Source: Falsiroseomonas sp046052145 | GTDB lineage: Bacteria > Pseudomonadota > Alphaproteobacteria > Acetobacterales > Acetobacteraceae | Length of the DNA: 64,000 nucleotides | Direction: 5' to 3' | NCBI GenBank assembly: GCA_046052145.1 | Contig: JBJOMW010000011.1 | Location: 1 to 64,000 of the forward strand | Shown: positions 44,771 through 53,531 of the stretch, piece by piece | Numbering within the stretch: the stretch's first letter is position 1 | How the letters are laid out: each line of letters starts with the position of its first letter | The notes under the pieces: model-generated | Told to the model about the DNA's origin: nothing | Seen by the model: the letters and a program-made list of their open reading frames with translations, nothing else | The model's database searches: none | Made by a program: the position numbers and the translations under genes

Positions 44771-44957
44771 CCGGGAGGGACGCTGTCCCTCCCGGACCCT
44801 CCCTGCCAAGGGGCAGCGGCCCCTTGGAGCCCATGAGTCCAACGCCGAAGGGGGTGGGGGCCAAAGCCCCCACCCCCTTCGGCGTTAAACTGATCGAGGT
44901 CCAGGAGGCCACTGCCTCCTGGCGGGAGGGGTCTGGGGAGGGCAGCGCCCTCCCCAG
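44771..44957. repeat. Cluster of five perfect hairpins between sodB and yajC
   Basis: Five inverted repeats follow each other: 44771-44795 (10-bp stem), 44806-44827 (9-bp), 44841-44886 (perfect 21-bp stem, loop CAAA), 44901-44922 (9-bp) and 44933-44957 (11-bp, loop AGC). The 21-bp stem begins AACGCCGAAGGGGGTGGGG. This is the convergent end of sodB and yajC, so the cluster probably ends both transcripts. It also resembles REP/BIME-type arrays. Confidence 0.85.
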
Positions 44958-44966
44958 GGCACCCCC

Positions 44967-45326
44967 TCAGCCCTTGGCGGCGTCTGCCGGCTTCGCGTCG
45001 TTCGCCGCCGCGGGCGGCTTCACGCCCGTGCTGATCGTCCCGCGCAGCACGGTGATGCGCACGCCCGCTGCGATCTCCACCTCGATCTCGTCGCTGTCGT
45101 CGCGCACCTTGGTGATGCTGCCGACGATGCCGCCGCCGGTGATGACGCGGTCGTTGCGCTTCAGCGCCTGGAGCATGGCGCGGTGGTCCTTCATCTTCTT
45201 CTGCTGCGGGCGAATCAGCAGGAAGTAGAAGACGGCGAAGATCAGGATCAGCGGCAGCAGCTGCATGATCACCGCCCCGGTGCCGCCAGCGGCGGCGTCC
45301 TGGGCGTAGGCGGGGGAAATCCACAT
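44967..45326 (-). CDS. yajC: Preprotein translocase subunit YajC
   Basis: 119 residues. One membrane helix (IMQLLPLILIFAVFYFLLI) followed by RPQQKKMKDHRAML and GDRVITGGGI-like NDRVITGGGIVGSI, the typical YajC pattern. It assists SecDF at the translocon. The last 20 residues are Lys/Ala/Pro-rich. Divergent from the DUF815 gene. Confidence 0.95.
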   Translation of the reverse strand: MWISPAYAQDAAAGGTGAVIMQLLPLILIFAVFYFLLIRPQQKKMKDHRAMLQALKRNDRVITGGGIVGSITKVRDDSDEIEVEIAAGVRITVLRGTISTGVKPPAAANDAKPADAAKG

Positions 45327-45426
45327 GGGCGGTCCGGCGTCCGTCTCTCGGGGTGGGATTGCGATAGGCAGGGCCGCAACCTAGCTTCCGCCCCCCTCCC
45401 GTCAACCCGTCTTCCGGACCATCCCC

Positions 45427-46296
45427 GTGACCGAGCCCGCCCATCCGCTGCTGCCGCTCCTGACCCGCATCGCGGAGGCGCTGGAGCGGCAGGCGCCACC
45501 CGCGCCGCCCGCCCCTGATCTGGCGGCCGCGGATGCCTTCGTGTGGCACCCCGGGCCGGTCCCGCGTCTTGCGCCCGTGCGGAAGGTTTCGGCGGTGGAC
45601 ATCGTGCTGCTGCAGGGCGTCGAGCAGCAGAAGAAGATCCTGCTCGACAACACGCTGCGCTTCGCGCGCGGCCTGCCGGCCAACAATGCGATGCTTTGGG
45701 GCGCGCGGGGCATGGGCAAGTCGTCGCTGGTCAAGGCCGCGCAGATGCAGGCGAATGCGGAGGTGCCGGGCAGCCTCGCGCTGATCGAGATCCACCGCGA
45801 GGACATCCGCACCCTGCCCGAGTTGCTGAACATCCTGCGCGGCGAGACACGCCGCTGCCTGGTGTTCTGCGACGATTTGTCCTTCGAGCGCGAGGATGCC
45901 GACTACAAGGCGCTGAAGAGCGTGCTGGATGGCGGCATCGAGGGGCGCCCCGCCAACGTGCTGTTCTACGCCACGTCGAACCGTCGCCACCTGATGCCAC
46001 GCGACATGATCGAGAATGAAAGCCGCGGCGCCATCCACGGCCAGGAATCGGTCGAGGAGAAGGTCAGTCTGTCGGATCGCTTCGGCCTCTGGATCGGCTT
46101 CCACAATTGCGACCAGGACACCTTCTTCGCGATGATCGAGGGCTATGCGGCGAGCTTCGCGCTGCCGGTCGGGCAGGAAGATCTGCGCAAGGCCGCGGTC
46201 GAATGGTCCGTCACGCGCGGCGGGCGCTCGGGGCGCGTCGCCTGGCAATTCGTGCAGGACATCGCCGGCCGGCTTGGGGTGCGCATCCCGGCCTGA
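45427..46296 (+). CDS. DUF815-family AAA+ ATPase
   Basis: 289 residues. Walker A WGARGMGKSSL, Walker B LVFCDDLSFE and a sensor-like ATSNRRHLMPRDM. DUF815 proteins are predicted AAA+ ATPases of unclear biological role. GTG start at 45427. Divergent from yajC. Confidence 0.85.
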   Translation: MTEPAHPLLPLLTRIAEALERQAPPAPPAPDLAAADAFVWHPGPVPRLAPVRKVSAVDIVLLQGVEQQKKILLDNTLRFARGLPANNAMLWGARGMGKSSLVKAAQMQANAEVPGSLALIEIHREDIRTLPELLNILRGETRRCLVFCDDLSFEREDADYKALKSVLDGGIEGRPANVLFYATSNRRHLMPRDMIENESRGAIHGQESVEEKVSLSDRFGLWIGFHNCDQDTFFAMIEGYAASFALPVGQEDLRKAAVEWSVTRGGRSGRVAWQFVQDIAGRLGVRIPA

Positions 46297-46445
46297 GCGC
46301 GGGCCGGTCATGGCCGGCGGATGAATTCGCGGACGCGATCGGTGTTGCGCCTTGCAGCGTCATCGCAGTGCCGTGAGGCTCACGCTCACGCGTTGCGCCG
46401 CCCTGCGGGAGGACGACCACCGCGCCCTCCCCGGAGCGAACATCC

Positions 46446-46670
46446 ATGATCAGTAGCCTGACCAATCTGGCGCTTGCGCCCTTTGCCACGGTCTTCCGAA
46501 TTTCCTTCGCTCATCCGGTCATCGCCATCATCGTGAGCACGCTGGCTGGCATCCTTGCCTATGCCACCGGGCACGAGAACTGGATGGCGGTGCTGGTGAG
46601 CTTCGGCGCCTACATCCTTATCTGGTGGGATGAGAGCGAGCATCCGGTTCAGGCGCCCGCCGCCGACTGA
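46446..46670 (+). CDS. Small two-span membrane protein
   Basis: 74 residues with hydrophobic stretches at about 22-40 (HPVIAIIVSTLAGILAYATG) and 44-58 (NWMAVLVSFGAYILIWW). No known family; GGAG ribosome-binding site. Function unknown. The intergenic region 46297-46445 before it presumably holds its promoter. Confidence 0.55.
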   Translation: MISSLTNLALAPFATVFRISFAHPVIAIIVSTLAGILAYATGHENWMAVLVSFGAYILIWWDESEHPVQAPAAD

Positions 46671-46718
46671 CACGCTCCGCGGGGTGCTACGGCACCCCGC
46701 TTGCCCGACCGGCGGCTG

Positions 46719-47990
46719 TCAGCCGCCGATGCGCTCCAGGCCGCCCATCCAGGGACGCAGCACGTCCGGGATAGTGACCGAGCCATCTGCGTTCTGGTGC
46801 GTCTCCAGCACCGCGATCAGCGCGCGGCCGACGGCGACGCCGGAGCCGTTCAGCGTGTGCACGAACTCCGTCCCCTTGCCGCCCGTCGGGCGAAAACGCG
46901 CCTCCATCCGGCGCGCCTGGAAGTCGCGGCAGTTCGAGCAGGATGAGATCTCGCGCCAGGCCTGCTGGCCCGGCAGCCACACTTCAAGATCGTAGGTCTT
47001 CACCGCGCCGAAGCCGGTGTCGCCAGCGCAGAGCAGCACGCGCCGCCAGGTCAGGCCAAGCTCGGTCACCACGCGCTCGGCGCAGCGCGTCATGCGCTCA
47101 TGCTCGGCGTCCGACTGGTCGGGCGCGGTGATGGAGACGAGCTCGACCTTCGCGAATTGGTGCTGGCGCAGCATCCCCCGCGTGTCGCGTCCGGCGGCGC
47201 CGGCCTCGGAGCGGAAGCAGGGCGTCAGCGCGGTCAGGCGGGTCGGCAGCGCGGCAGGGTCGAGGATCTCGCCGCGGGCGAAGTTGGTCAGCGGTACCTC
47301 GGCGGTCGGGATCAGCCAGCGGCCATCGGTGGTGCGGAACAGGTCCTCGCCGAATTTCGGCAGCTGGCCGGTGCCGTACATGGTGGCGTCGTTGACCAGG
47401 TAGGGGACCGTCGCCTCGGTATAGCCATGCGCGTCGGTGTGCAGCGTGATCATCCACTGCCCGAGCGCACGTTCGAGCCGCGCGAGCAGGCCCTTGAGCA
47501 CCGTGAAGCGCGCGCCGGCGAGCTTGCCGGCGGTCGGGAAGTCCATCAGGCCGAGCGCCTCGCCGATCTCGAAATGCTGCTTCGGCGTGAAGTCGAATGC
47601 TTTGGGCTCGCCCTGGACGTGCTGGACGACATTGGCGGTCTCGTCAGCGCCGTCGGGCACATCGGCGTCGAGGCGGTTGGGCAGCGCGGCGAGGAGTTCG
47701 TCGCGCGCGGCTTCATGGGCTTCGGGTGTCGCGGCGGCGGCGGCGTCCATCGCGGCCTTCACCTCGGCCTTGAGGCGCTCTGCCGTCGCCGTGTCACCTG
47801 CCTTCATCGCCGCGCCGATCTGGCGCGACAACTCGTTTCGCGTGGTCTGCGCGGCCTGGACGATCCGCGTCGCCTCCACGCGGAGATCGTCGAGCCGCAG
47901 TGCCTCTGCCGCCGTGGGCGACAGCCTGCGCCGGGCGAGGGCCGCGTCGAAGGCCGCGGGGTCGGCCCGCAGCGCACGGATATCATGCAT
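46719..47990 (-). CDS. serS: Seryl-tRNA synthetase
   Basis: 423 residues. The N-terminal coiled-coil arm (about 30-105: ARIVQAAQTTRNELSRQIGA) reaches for tRNA-Ser, and class II motifs 2 and 3 (ALTPCFRSEAGAAGRDTRGM and NGSGVAVGRALIAVLETHQ) are present. It charges serine onto tRNA-Ser. Normal length. Confidence 0.96.
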   Translation of the reverse strand: MHDIRALRADPAAFDAALARRRLSPTAAEALRLDDLRVEATRIVQAAQTTRNELSRQIGAAMKAGDTATAERLKAEVKAAMDAAAAATPEAHEAARDELLAALPNRLDADVPDGADETANVVQHVQGEPKAFDFTPKQHFEIGEALGLMDFPTAGKLAGARFTVLKGLLARLERALGQWMITLHTDAHGYTEATVPYLVNDATMYGTGQLPKFGEDLFRTTDGRWLIPTAEVPLTNFARGEILDPAALPTRLTALTPCFRSEAGAAGRDTRGMLRQHQFAKVELVSITAPDQSDAEHERMTRCAERVVTELGLTWRRVLLCAGDTGFGAVKTYDLEVWLPGQQAWREISSCSNCRDFQARRMEARFRPTGGKGTEFVHTLNGSGVAVGRALIAVLETHQNADGSVTIPDVLRPWMGGLERIGG

Positions 47991-48032
47991 CGTCTGTAAT
48001 CCGCACCCTGATTGCCCGACCCGCCGTGCCGG

Positions 48033-48437
48033 TCAGGGCAGCGTCTTCAGGCCGTCGAGGAAGGCGTCATGCTCCTCCTCAGTCCAGCCCAGACCGTCAT
48101 GCCAGTAGGACAAAAGCGCTTCGCGATTGAGCGCAGCCCAGGCCACCAGCGCCGCTTCAGCCTGCCGTGCCACGCGCGGGGACAGGCCCTGGTTGATGGC
48201 CCGCGGCGGCGTCTCCAGCGTCACGACAAGGCACGCCGAATCGCGCCCTGGGCGGCCCGGGTACCACTTGATCCGTGGCCCATGCTGACCCTGCGCCGTC
48301 GAGGTGTAGACCACACCGTCAAGACCGGTCCGCCGCGTCGAGAGATTGGTCATGTCGAACATCTCGTCGTCGCGGACGACGTCCTCAAGCCGCGCCTGCT
48401 CTTCGCTGAACCCGGCAGGCCTCGGCTCCGGCGTCAT
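48033..48437 (-). CDS. Hypothetical protein coupled to tatC
   Basis: 134 residues. ATG 48437 overlaps the tatC stop (ATGA), so it is probably translated with tatC. The middle (GPRIKWYPGRPGRDSACLVVTLETPPRA) looks like an antiparallel beta domain and the end (LLSYWHDGLGWTEEEHDAFLDGL) is helical and acidic. No family recognised; no signal peptide. Confidence 0.65.
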   Translation of the reverse strand: MTPEPRPAGFSEEQARLEDVVRDDEMFDMTNLSTRRTGLDGVVYTSTAQGQHGPRIKWYPGRPGRDSACLVVTLETPPRAINQGLSPRVARQAEAALVAWAALNREALLSYWHDGLGWTEEEHDAFLDGLKTLP

Positions 48438-49246
48438 GTCTTCGTCGCGGCCTCTGCCGCCTCTTCGCGCTTCTTCTGCCCGCGCAGCATCAGCGTGGCG
48501 ACGATGATCGACAGCTCGTAGAGCAGGATCAGCGGGATCGCGAGACCGATCTGGCTGATGATGTCGGGCGGCGTGATGACGGCGGCGACGACGAACATGA
48601 TGACGACAGCGTAGCGCCGGCCCTTCTTCAGCGTCTCCACCTGCACGATGCCGACGCGCGCCATCAGCGTCAGCAGCACCGGCAACTGGAAGGCAATGCC
48701 GAAGGCCAGGATCATGTGCATGACGAGCGAGAGGTACTCGCTGACCTTCGCCTCCAGCTGGATCGGCACGGTCGCCGCATCGCCCGGCGTCTCGAAGCTG
48801 ATGAAGAAGGACCAGGCCAGCGGGAAGATGAAGTAGTAGGCCAGCGCCGCACCCGCCAAGAACAGGAAGGGCGAGGCCACCAGGAACGGCATCACCGCAC
48901 TCTTCTCGGACCGGTAGAGGCCGGGGGCGATGAACAGCCACAGCTGCGTCGCCCACATCGGGAAGCTGAAGAAGACAGCGCCGAAGAAGGCGACCTTCAG
49001 GTAGGTGAAGAAGGCCTCATAGAGCGCGGTGAAGATCATCCGGCGGTCGCCGCCGCCCTGCGAGGACAGGATGTCCGCGAGCGGCGCCGCGAGGAAGCCG
49101 TAGATGTTCCGCGAGAAGTAGTAGCAGATCGCAAACGCGATGATGAAGGCGCCGATCGACCAAAGAAGCCGCGTGCGCAGCTCCATCAGATGCTCGATCA
49201 ACGGCATCGGCTTGTCGTCGATCTGGTCGTTCGGATCGCGCGGCAC
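48434..49246 (-). CDS. tatC: Sec-independent translocase subunit TatC
   Basis: 270 residues with six membrane helices. Typical segments are MPLIEHLMELRTRLLWSI at the N terminus, FFGAVFFSFPMWATQLWLFIAPGLY and LAFGIAFQLPVLLTLMARVGIV. TatC recognises twin-Arg signals such as that of MsrP in this window. GTG start at 49246. tatB is upstream; no tatA was seen in the window. Confidence 0.96.
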   Translation of the reverse strand: MPRDPNDQIDDKPMPLIEHLMELRTRLLWSIGAFIIAFAICYYFSRNIYGFLAAPLADILSSQGGGDRRMIFTALYEAFFTYLKVAFFGAVFFSFPMWATQLWLFIAPGLYRSEKSAVMPFLVASPFLFLAGAALAYYFIFPLAWSFFISFETPGDAATVPIQLEAKVSEYLSLVMHMILAFGIAFQLPVLLTLMARVGIVQVETLKKGRRYAVVIMFVVAAVITPPDIISQIGLAIPLILLYELSIIVATLMLRGQKKREEAAEAATKT

Positions 49247-49264
49247 GGCGTCTGTATCCAGTTC

Positions 49265-49807
49265 TCAGGCGGTGCCGCTGGCGGGCGGCGCGGGCGGCGA
49301 AGCGGTGGTGGCCGGGGGCACGAAGGCTGGCGGCGGCGGGGGCGGCGCGGCCGGGGCGAACAGAGGGGGCTGCGCCGCGGCAACGCCGGGCGGCACGAAG
49401 GAGGGCGGGGCAGCTGCGTCCGAAGCCGGCGGCGGCTCGGGGGCGGCGGGCGGCGGCGTCACGGTCGCGCCATGCTCGGCCGGCTTGGAATCGAAGGCGT
49501 CCTTCAGCGGGTTGCCGATCGGGTCCTCGGTGAAGGTCTTCCGGAGCGTGCCGTCCTTGTCCACTTCCTTCTCGACGACCGAGCGGAAGTCGAAATTGCG
49601 GATCTCGTTGATCTGGCTCCGCACATCTTCGAGCTTCGCCTCGCGGACGACCTCATCCACCTGGGTCTGGAACTCGCCGGCCATGCGGCGGAGCTTCTGG
49701 ATGCCCTTGGCGATCCCGCGCACGGCGTCCGGCAGGTCCTTGGGGCCGATCACGACCACAGCGACCACCAGGATCAGCGCCAGTTCCGTCCAGTCCAGGC
49801 CGAGCAT
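49265..49807 (-). CDS. tatB: Sec-independent translocase subunit TatB
   Basis: 180 residues. N-terminal helix (MLGLDWTELALILVVAVVVIGPKDLPD) with the GPKDLP hinge, then an amphipathic helix (AVRGIAKGIQKLRRMAGEF) and a long Pro/Ala-rich C terminus. Recognises signals with TatC. Upstream of tatC in the same operon, 18 bases apart. Confidence 0.94.
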   Translation of the reverse strand: MLGLDWTELALILVVAVVVIGPKDLPDAVRGIAKGIQKLRRMAGEFQTQVDEVVREAKLEDVRSQINEIRNFDFRSVVEKEVDKDGTLRKTFTEDPIGNPLKDAFDSKPAEHGATVTPPPAAPEPPPASDAAAPPSFVPPGVAAAQPPLFAPAAPPPPPPAFVPPATTASPPAPPASGTA

Positions 49808-49917
49808 GCAACCCCTTTTCCGCGCCCGCTTCCCCCGGGCAACGGGGCGTTTGAGTTAGCAGGAAGGACGCGCCCCGCCAATGCAGCCCGGGCGCCTTCT
49901 ATCCCTACTTAGGGAGC

Positions 49918-51030
49918 CTAGGCCGGGAATACGAAGGCCCGTTCGGCATCCATGGCGACCGAGACCTTCTCGCCACGCGACAGCCAGATGCCGGGCGGCA
50001 GCCGGGCATGCAGGTGCAGCAAGCCACCCTGCCCGTCCGGCACCGCCAGATGCACCAGCGTCGTCGAGCCCAGCAGCCGGCAGGCCTCCACCTCCGCCAC
50101 CGCGCCGCAGCCGGCCAGCGTCCCCGCCAGCGGCGCCGCCGGCCCGGCCAGGGAGGGTGCCTCCAGCACGCGCAGGCCTTCGGGGCGCAGCAGCACCTCG
50201 ACCGGCGCCCCTTCGCCTTGCGGCAGGCCCGCGGGCGGCAGGCGGTTGCCGAGGTCGATCGTGCCGATCGGCGTCTCCGCCCGCCCGCCATGCAGCCGCG
50301 CCGGCAGGCGGTTCACCTCGCCGAGGAAGGTGGCCACGAACCGGGTCTCGGGCGCCAGATAGAGCTCCGCCGGCGTGCCCAGCTGCTCGATCCGCCCTTC
50401 ATTCATCAGCGCGATGCGGTCGGCCATGAACATCGCCTCCTCCGCATCATGGGTGACGATGAGGGTGGCGATGCCGGCTTCTTGCAGCACATGCAGCGTG
50501 TCGTCGCGCACCTGCTCACGCAGACGTGCGTCGAGGCTCGCGAAGGCCTCGTCGAGCAGCAGCACGGTCGGGCGCGGCGCCAGCGCGCGGGCCAGCGCCA
50601 CGCGCTGCTGCTGCCCGCCCGAGAGCATATGCGGCCAGGCCTGCGCAAAGGCTTCGAGCCCGACCCGCGCCAGCGCGTCCATGATCCGCCATTTGCGCTG
50701 CCCGCGTGGGGTGAAGCGGAGCCCGAAGGCGACGTTTTCTTCCACCGTCAGGTGGGGGAACAGCGCGTAGTCCTGGAAGACGAAGCCGACGCCGCGATCC
50801 TCGGGCGGCACGTCGCGCCCGGGCTCCGCTATGGTCTGCCCGCCCAGTGCAATGCGCCCGGCCTGCAGGGGCTCGAGGCCCGCGGCCAGCCGCAGCAGCG
50901 TCGTCTTGCCACAGCCCGAGGGGCCGAGCAGGCAGACGATCTCGCCCGGCTTCACCGCCAGCGACAGACCGCGCAGCACCTCGCCCCGTTCGGGATAGGT
51001 GTGGCGGATGTCCTCGAAGGAGATGGTCAC
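49918..51030 (-). CDS. ABC transporter ATP-binding protein with TOBE-type tail (iron/polyamine-like)
   Basis: 370 residues. Walker A GPSGCGKTTLLRL, signature LSGGQQQRVALARA and Walker B LLLDEAFASLD, then a C-terminal OB/TOBE-like region (about 270-365). The overall plan resembles FbpC/PotA-type importers. No permease or binding protein lies next to it, so it is either an orphan or served by genes outside the window. It follows tatB, 110 bases away. Confidence 0.85.
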   Translation of the reverse strand: MTISFEDIRHTYPERGEVLRGLSLAVKPGEIVCLLGPSGCGKTTLLRLAAGLEPLQAGRIALGGQTIAEPGRDVPPEDRGVGFVFQDYALFPHLTVEENVAFGLRFTPRGQRKWRIMDALARVGLEAFAQAWPHMLSGGQQQRVALARALAPRPTVLLLDEAFASLDARLREQVRDDTLHVLQEAGIATLIVTHDAEEAMFMADRIALMNEGRIEQLGTPAELYLAPETRFVATFLGEVNRLPARLHGGRAETPIGTIDLGNRLPPAGLPQGEGAPVEVLLRPEGLRVLEAPSLAGPAAPLAGTLAGCGAVAEVEACRLLGSTTLVHLAVPDGQGGLLHLHARLPPGIWLSRGEKVSVAMDAERAFVFPA

Positions 51031-51119
51031 TTATCTCGCCCTCAGACGGCGGGCGCGGCCTCCGGCCGCTTGCCTTCGCGCAACGCAATGTCGCGACCAG
51101 TTGGACAGGTGGGTTGTGC

Positions 51120-51147
51120 GCGGGCCGCCTTCGCGGCCTCGGCCCGC
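51120..51147. repeat. 28-bp palindromic repeat, copy 1
   Basis: GCGGGCCG and CGGCCCGC form an 8-bp stem around a TTCG-containing centre. The same 28 bases occur at 55344-55371. Before both copies lies a similar segment beginning GCCCTCAGACG. Non-coding gap between the ABC ATPase and scpB. Confidence 0.65.
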
Positions 51148-51176
51148 CAGCGGGCCGCCAGCACCAGCGATACGGC

Positions 51177-52004
51177 TCACCGCGCCGTGTCGTCGGACTC
51201 CGCCGGCGCCTCCGGCTGGACCTCGCCCTCGCCCCGATCCTCTGACGGCGCCGCGTCCTGCTCGGCGTCCTCGGCCCCGGTATCCTCGGCGCCGGCGTCG
51301 CCTGCCGGCTCCGCCACGGCCGAGAGCAGCGGGGCGGCGGCCTCGGCGCTCACCAGTTCCTCGCGGCGGGGCAGGTCCTTCAGGCTCTTCAGCCCAAACT
51401 GCTCCAGGAACTTGCCCGTGGTGCCCCACAACGTGGGGCGGCCCGGCACTTCCTTGTGGCCCTTCGGCGCGATTAGCCCGTGTTCCAGCAGCGCCTCCAG
51501 CGTCGCCTGGGAGAGGCCGGCGCCGCGAATCTCCTCAACCTCACCGCGCGTCACGGGCTGGTGCCAAGCGATGACGGCCAGTGTTTCCATCGCCACGCGC
51601 GGCAGGCGGCGCGGCACCTCCACCACGCGGGTCAACGCCGGGGCAAGCTCCGGCGCGGTGCGCAGCACGAAACCGCCCGCGGCCTCGGCCAGCATCACCC
51701 CGCGGCCCTCCAGCGCCTGGGCGAGCGCGGCCAGCACCGCCTCGGCCGGCTGGCCCTCGGGCAGGACCTGCTGCAAGCGGGCGGGCTGCACCGGCCGGTC
51801 GGAGGCGAAGAGCAGCGCCTCCGCGATCCGCACGGCCTCGGCCGTAATCTCGACAGGGGCCGTCGGGGTGGCCGGCTCGGCGGCCGGCACATCCCCAGCT
51901 TCGACGGCAGCCTCGGCTGCTGTCGCGCCCTCGGTCACGGCTTCGACCCGCTCCTCGGCGGCCACCGCCTCGGGCGGGGCCGCGTCATCAGGCGGCGCGG
52001 ACAT
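51177..52004 (-). CDS. scpB: Segregation and condensation protein B
   Basis: 275 residues. The winged-helix core (about 55-185: EALLFASDRPVQPARLQ, LAVIAWHQPVTRGEVEEIRG and GRPTLWGTTGKFLEQFGL) is typical of ScpB. The N-terminal and C-terminal tails are long, acidic and of low complexity. ScpB binds ScpA and the SMC condensin. The start at 52004 overlaps the scpA end. Confidence 0.93.
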   Translation of the reverse strand: MSAPPDDAAPPEAVAAEERVEAVTEGATAAEAAVEAGDVPAAEPATPTAPVEITAEAVRIAEALLFASDRPVQPARLQQVLPEGQPAEAVLAALAQALEGRGVMLAEAAGGFVLRTAPELAPALTRVVEVPRRLPRVAMETLAVIAWHQPVTRGEVEEIRGAGLSQATLEALLEHGLIAPKGHKEVPGRPTLWGTTGKFLEQFGLKSLKDLPRREELVSAEAAAPLLSAVAEPAGDAGAEDTGAEDAEQDAAPSEDRGEGEVQPEAPAESDDTAR

Positions 52005-52830
52005 CCTGGCTCTCCTCCACGCGCTCAGCGCGGCGGAGCATGATCGGGCCGAAGGCCCGCTCCTGGCGCAATTCCAGCGCCCCGCCTCGGGCCATCTCCA
52101 AGCCCGCCACGAGCGTGCTGGCAAGAGCCGTCCGGCGTTCCACCGTGTCGAGCTCGGCGCCGAACTCCCCATCCGGCAGGAAACGCTGCAACACGGCCCA
52201 GGACGGCATCTCGCCCAGCGCGCGCGACAGGTTCTGGATCGCCTCCTGCACCGACCAGAGCTTGCGCGGCTTCGGGCGGTAGGGCCGCTTGGCCAGCGCC
52301 CGGCGCCGGCCCGCGACATAGGCCTGGCACAGCGCCGAGAGATCGGCGCGCAGCCCCGAGCGGTCCTCGACCGTCAGGCTTTCGGGCGCGCCGCGCGGGA
52401 ACAGCTCGCGGTGCAGCTGCGGGCGGGCGCCGAGCCAGGCCGCGCCGGCGCGCATCCGCTCAAGCTCCGCCAGACGGTCGGTCAGCCGGCCGGCGAGCGC
52501 TTCAGGGTCCTCGGCGCCGGCCTCCTCGCGCGGGATCAGCAGGCGGGATTTGAGCCAGGCAAGCCAGGCCGCCATGACCAGCCATTCGGCCTGGATTTCC
52601 AGGCGCAGCCCGCGCGCCTGCTCGATCACCGCCAGGTACTGATCCACCAGCGCGACGATGGAGATGGTCCCAAGGTCGAGCTTCTGCGCCCGCGCCATCT
52701 CCAGCAGCAGGTCGAGCGGACCTTCATAGCCATCAAGGCGCAGATGCAGCGTCGGTGCATCGGCCTGGCCGAGCGGGCCCGGGAAGCCGGGCGTGGCCTG
52801 GGCCGGGGCGATGCTCTGGGCAGCGGTCAT
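51988..52830 (-). CDS. scpA: Segregation and condensation protein A
   Basis: 280 residues. The kleisin pattern LRLDGYEGPLDLLLEMARAQKLDLGTISI is the N-terminal hallmark of ScpA, and KSRLLIP and the C-terminal winged-helix segment are present. It bridges the SMC heads with ScpB. The ATG at 52830 overlaps the stop of the M50 protease gene. Order reading leftward: nagZ, M50 protease, scpA, scpB. Confidence 0.94.
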   Translation of the reverse strand: MTAAQSIAPAQATPGFPGPLGQADAPTLHLRLDGYEGPLDLLLEMARAQKLDLGTISIVALVDQYLAVIEQARGLRLEIQAEWLVMAAWLAWLKSRLLIPREEAGAEDPEALAGRLTDRLAELERMRAGAAWLGARPQLHRELFPRGAPESLTVEDRSGLRADLSALCQAYVAGRRRALAKRPYRPKPRKLWSVQEAIQNLSRALGEMPSWAVLQRFLPDGEFGAELDTVERRTALASTLVAGLEMARGGALELRQERAFGPIMLRRAERVEESQDVRAA

Positions 52831-53531
52831 GCGGGGCCCCCATGGCCGGACAGCAGGAAGATGATGCGGAGCACCGGCAACGCGACCTCGCGCACCAGCC
52901 AGCCGAGCGGGTCGAAGCCGCTGATCGCCAGCGGCAGCAGGAACAGCACCAGGATCACCGCCAGCCAGCCGAAGCGCTCCGTCTGCGCGAAGGCGCGCGC
53001 GGCCGGCGCCGGCAGCACCCCGGTCAGGATGCGGCCACCATCGAGCGGCAGGATCGGCAGCAGATTGAAACAGGCCAGGATGACGTTCACCAACATGCTC
53101 AGCGCGACGAAGCGCAGGACCCATTCCACCGCCCAGAAGGGCAGCGAATCGGCCCCCGCCTCCACCCCATGGGCCGCTAGACCGAAGCCCCAGGCAAGGG
53201 CGAAGTTGATGGCAGGCCCCGCCGCCGCCACCAGCACCATCCCCCAGCGGGGATTGCGCAGCCGCCAGATGTCCACCGGGACGGGCTTTGCCCAGCCGAA
53301 CATGACCTCGACCCGGCCGATGGTCAGCAGCTGGCTGGCCAGCAGCATCCCCGGCACCAGCAGCGTGCCCACCAGATCCACATGCCGCAGCGGGTTGAGG
53401 CTGACCCGCCCGAGCCGGGCGGCGGTGTCATCGCCGAGCGCCCGCGCGGCATAGCCATGCGCCGCCTCATGCAGGGTGATGGCGAGGATCGCGGCCAGCG
53501 CGACCGCCGCGATCTCAGCAGCTAGCGACAA
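52827..53531 (-). CDS. Site-2-protease-type M50 membrane metallopeptidase
   Basis: 234 residues with about six helices. Zinc motif HEAAH (in LHEAAHGYAA) and a late NLLPILPLDGG with the third ligand. This short form is the alphaproteobacterial M50 type placed next to scpA and nagZ. The substrate is unknown. TTG start at 53531, directly after the nagZ stop. Confidence 0.88.
   Translation of the reverse strand: MSLAAEIAAVALAAILAITLHEAAHGYAARALGDDTAARLGRVSLNPLRHVDLVGTLLVPGMLLASQLLTIGRVEVMFGWAKPVPVDIWRLRNPRWGMVLVAAAGPAINFALAWGFGLAAHGVEAGADSLPFWAVEWVLRFVALSMLVNVILACFNLLPILPLDGGRILTGVLPAPAARAFAQTERFGWLAVILVLFLLPLAISGFDPLGWLVREVALPVLRIIFLLSGHGGPA

Noticed and set aside
50008..53454. A plus-strand open frame of 1148 codons across the ABC ATPase, scpB and scpA
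   Set aside because: It crosses several real genes on the other strand and has Ser/Arg/Ala composition typical of GC shadow frames.
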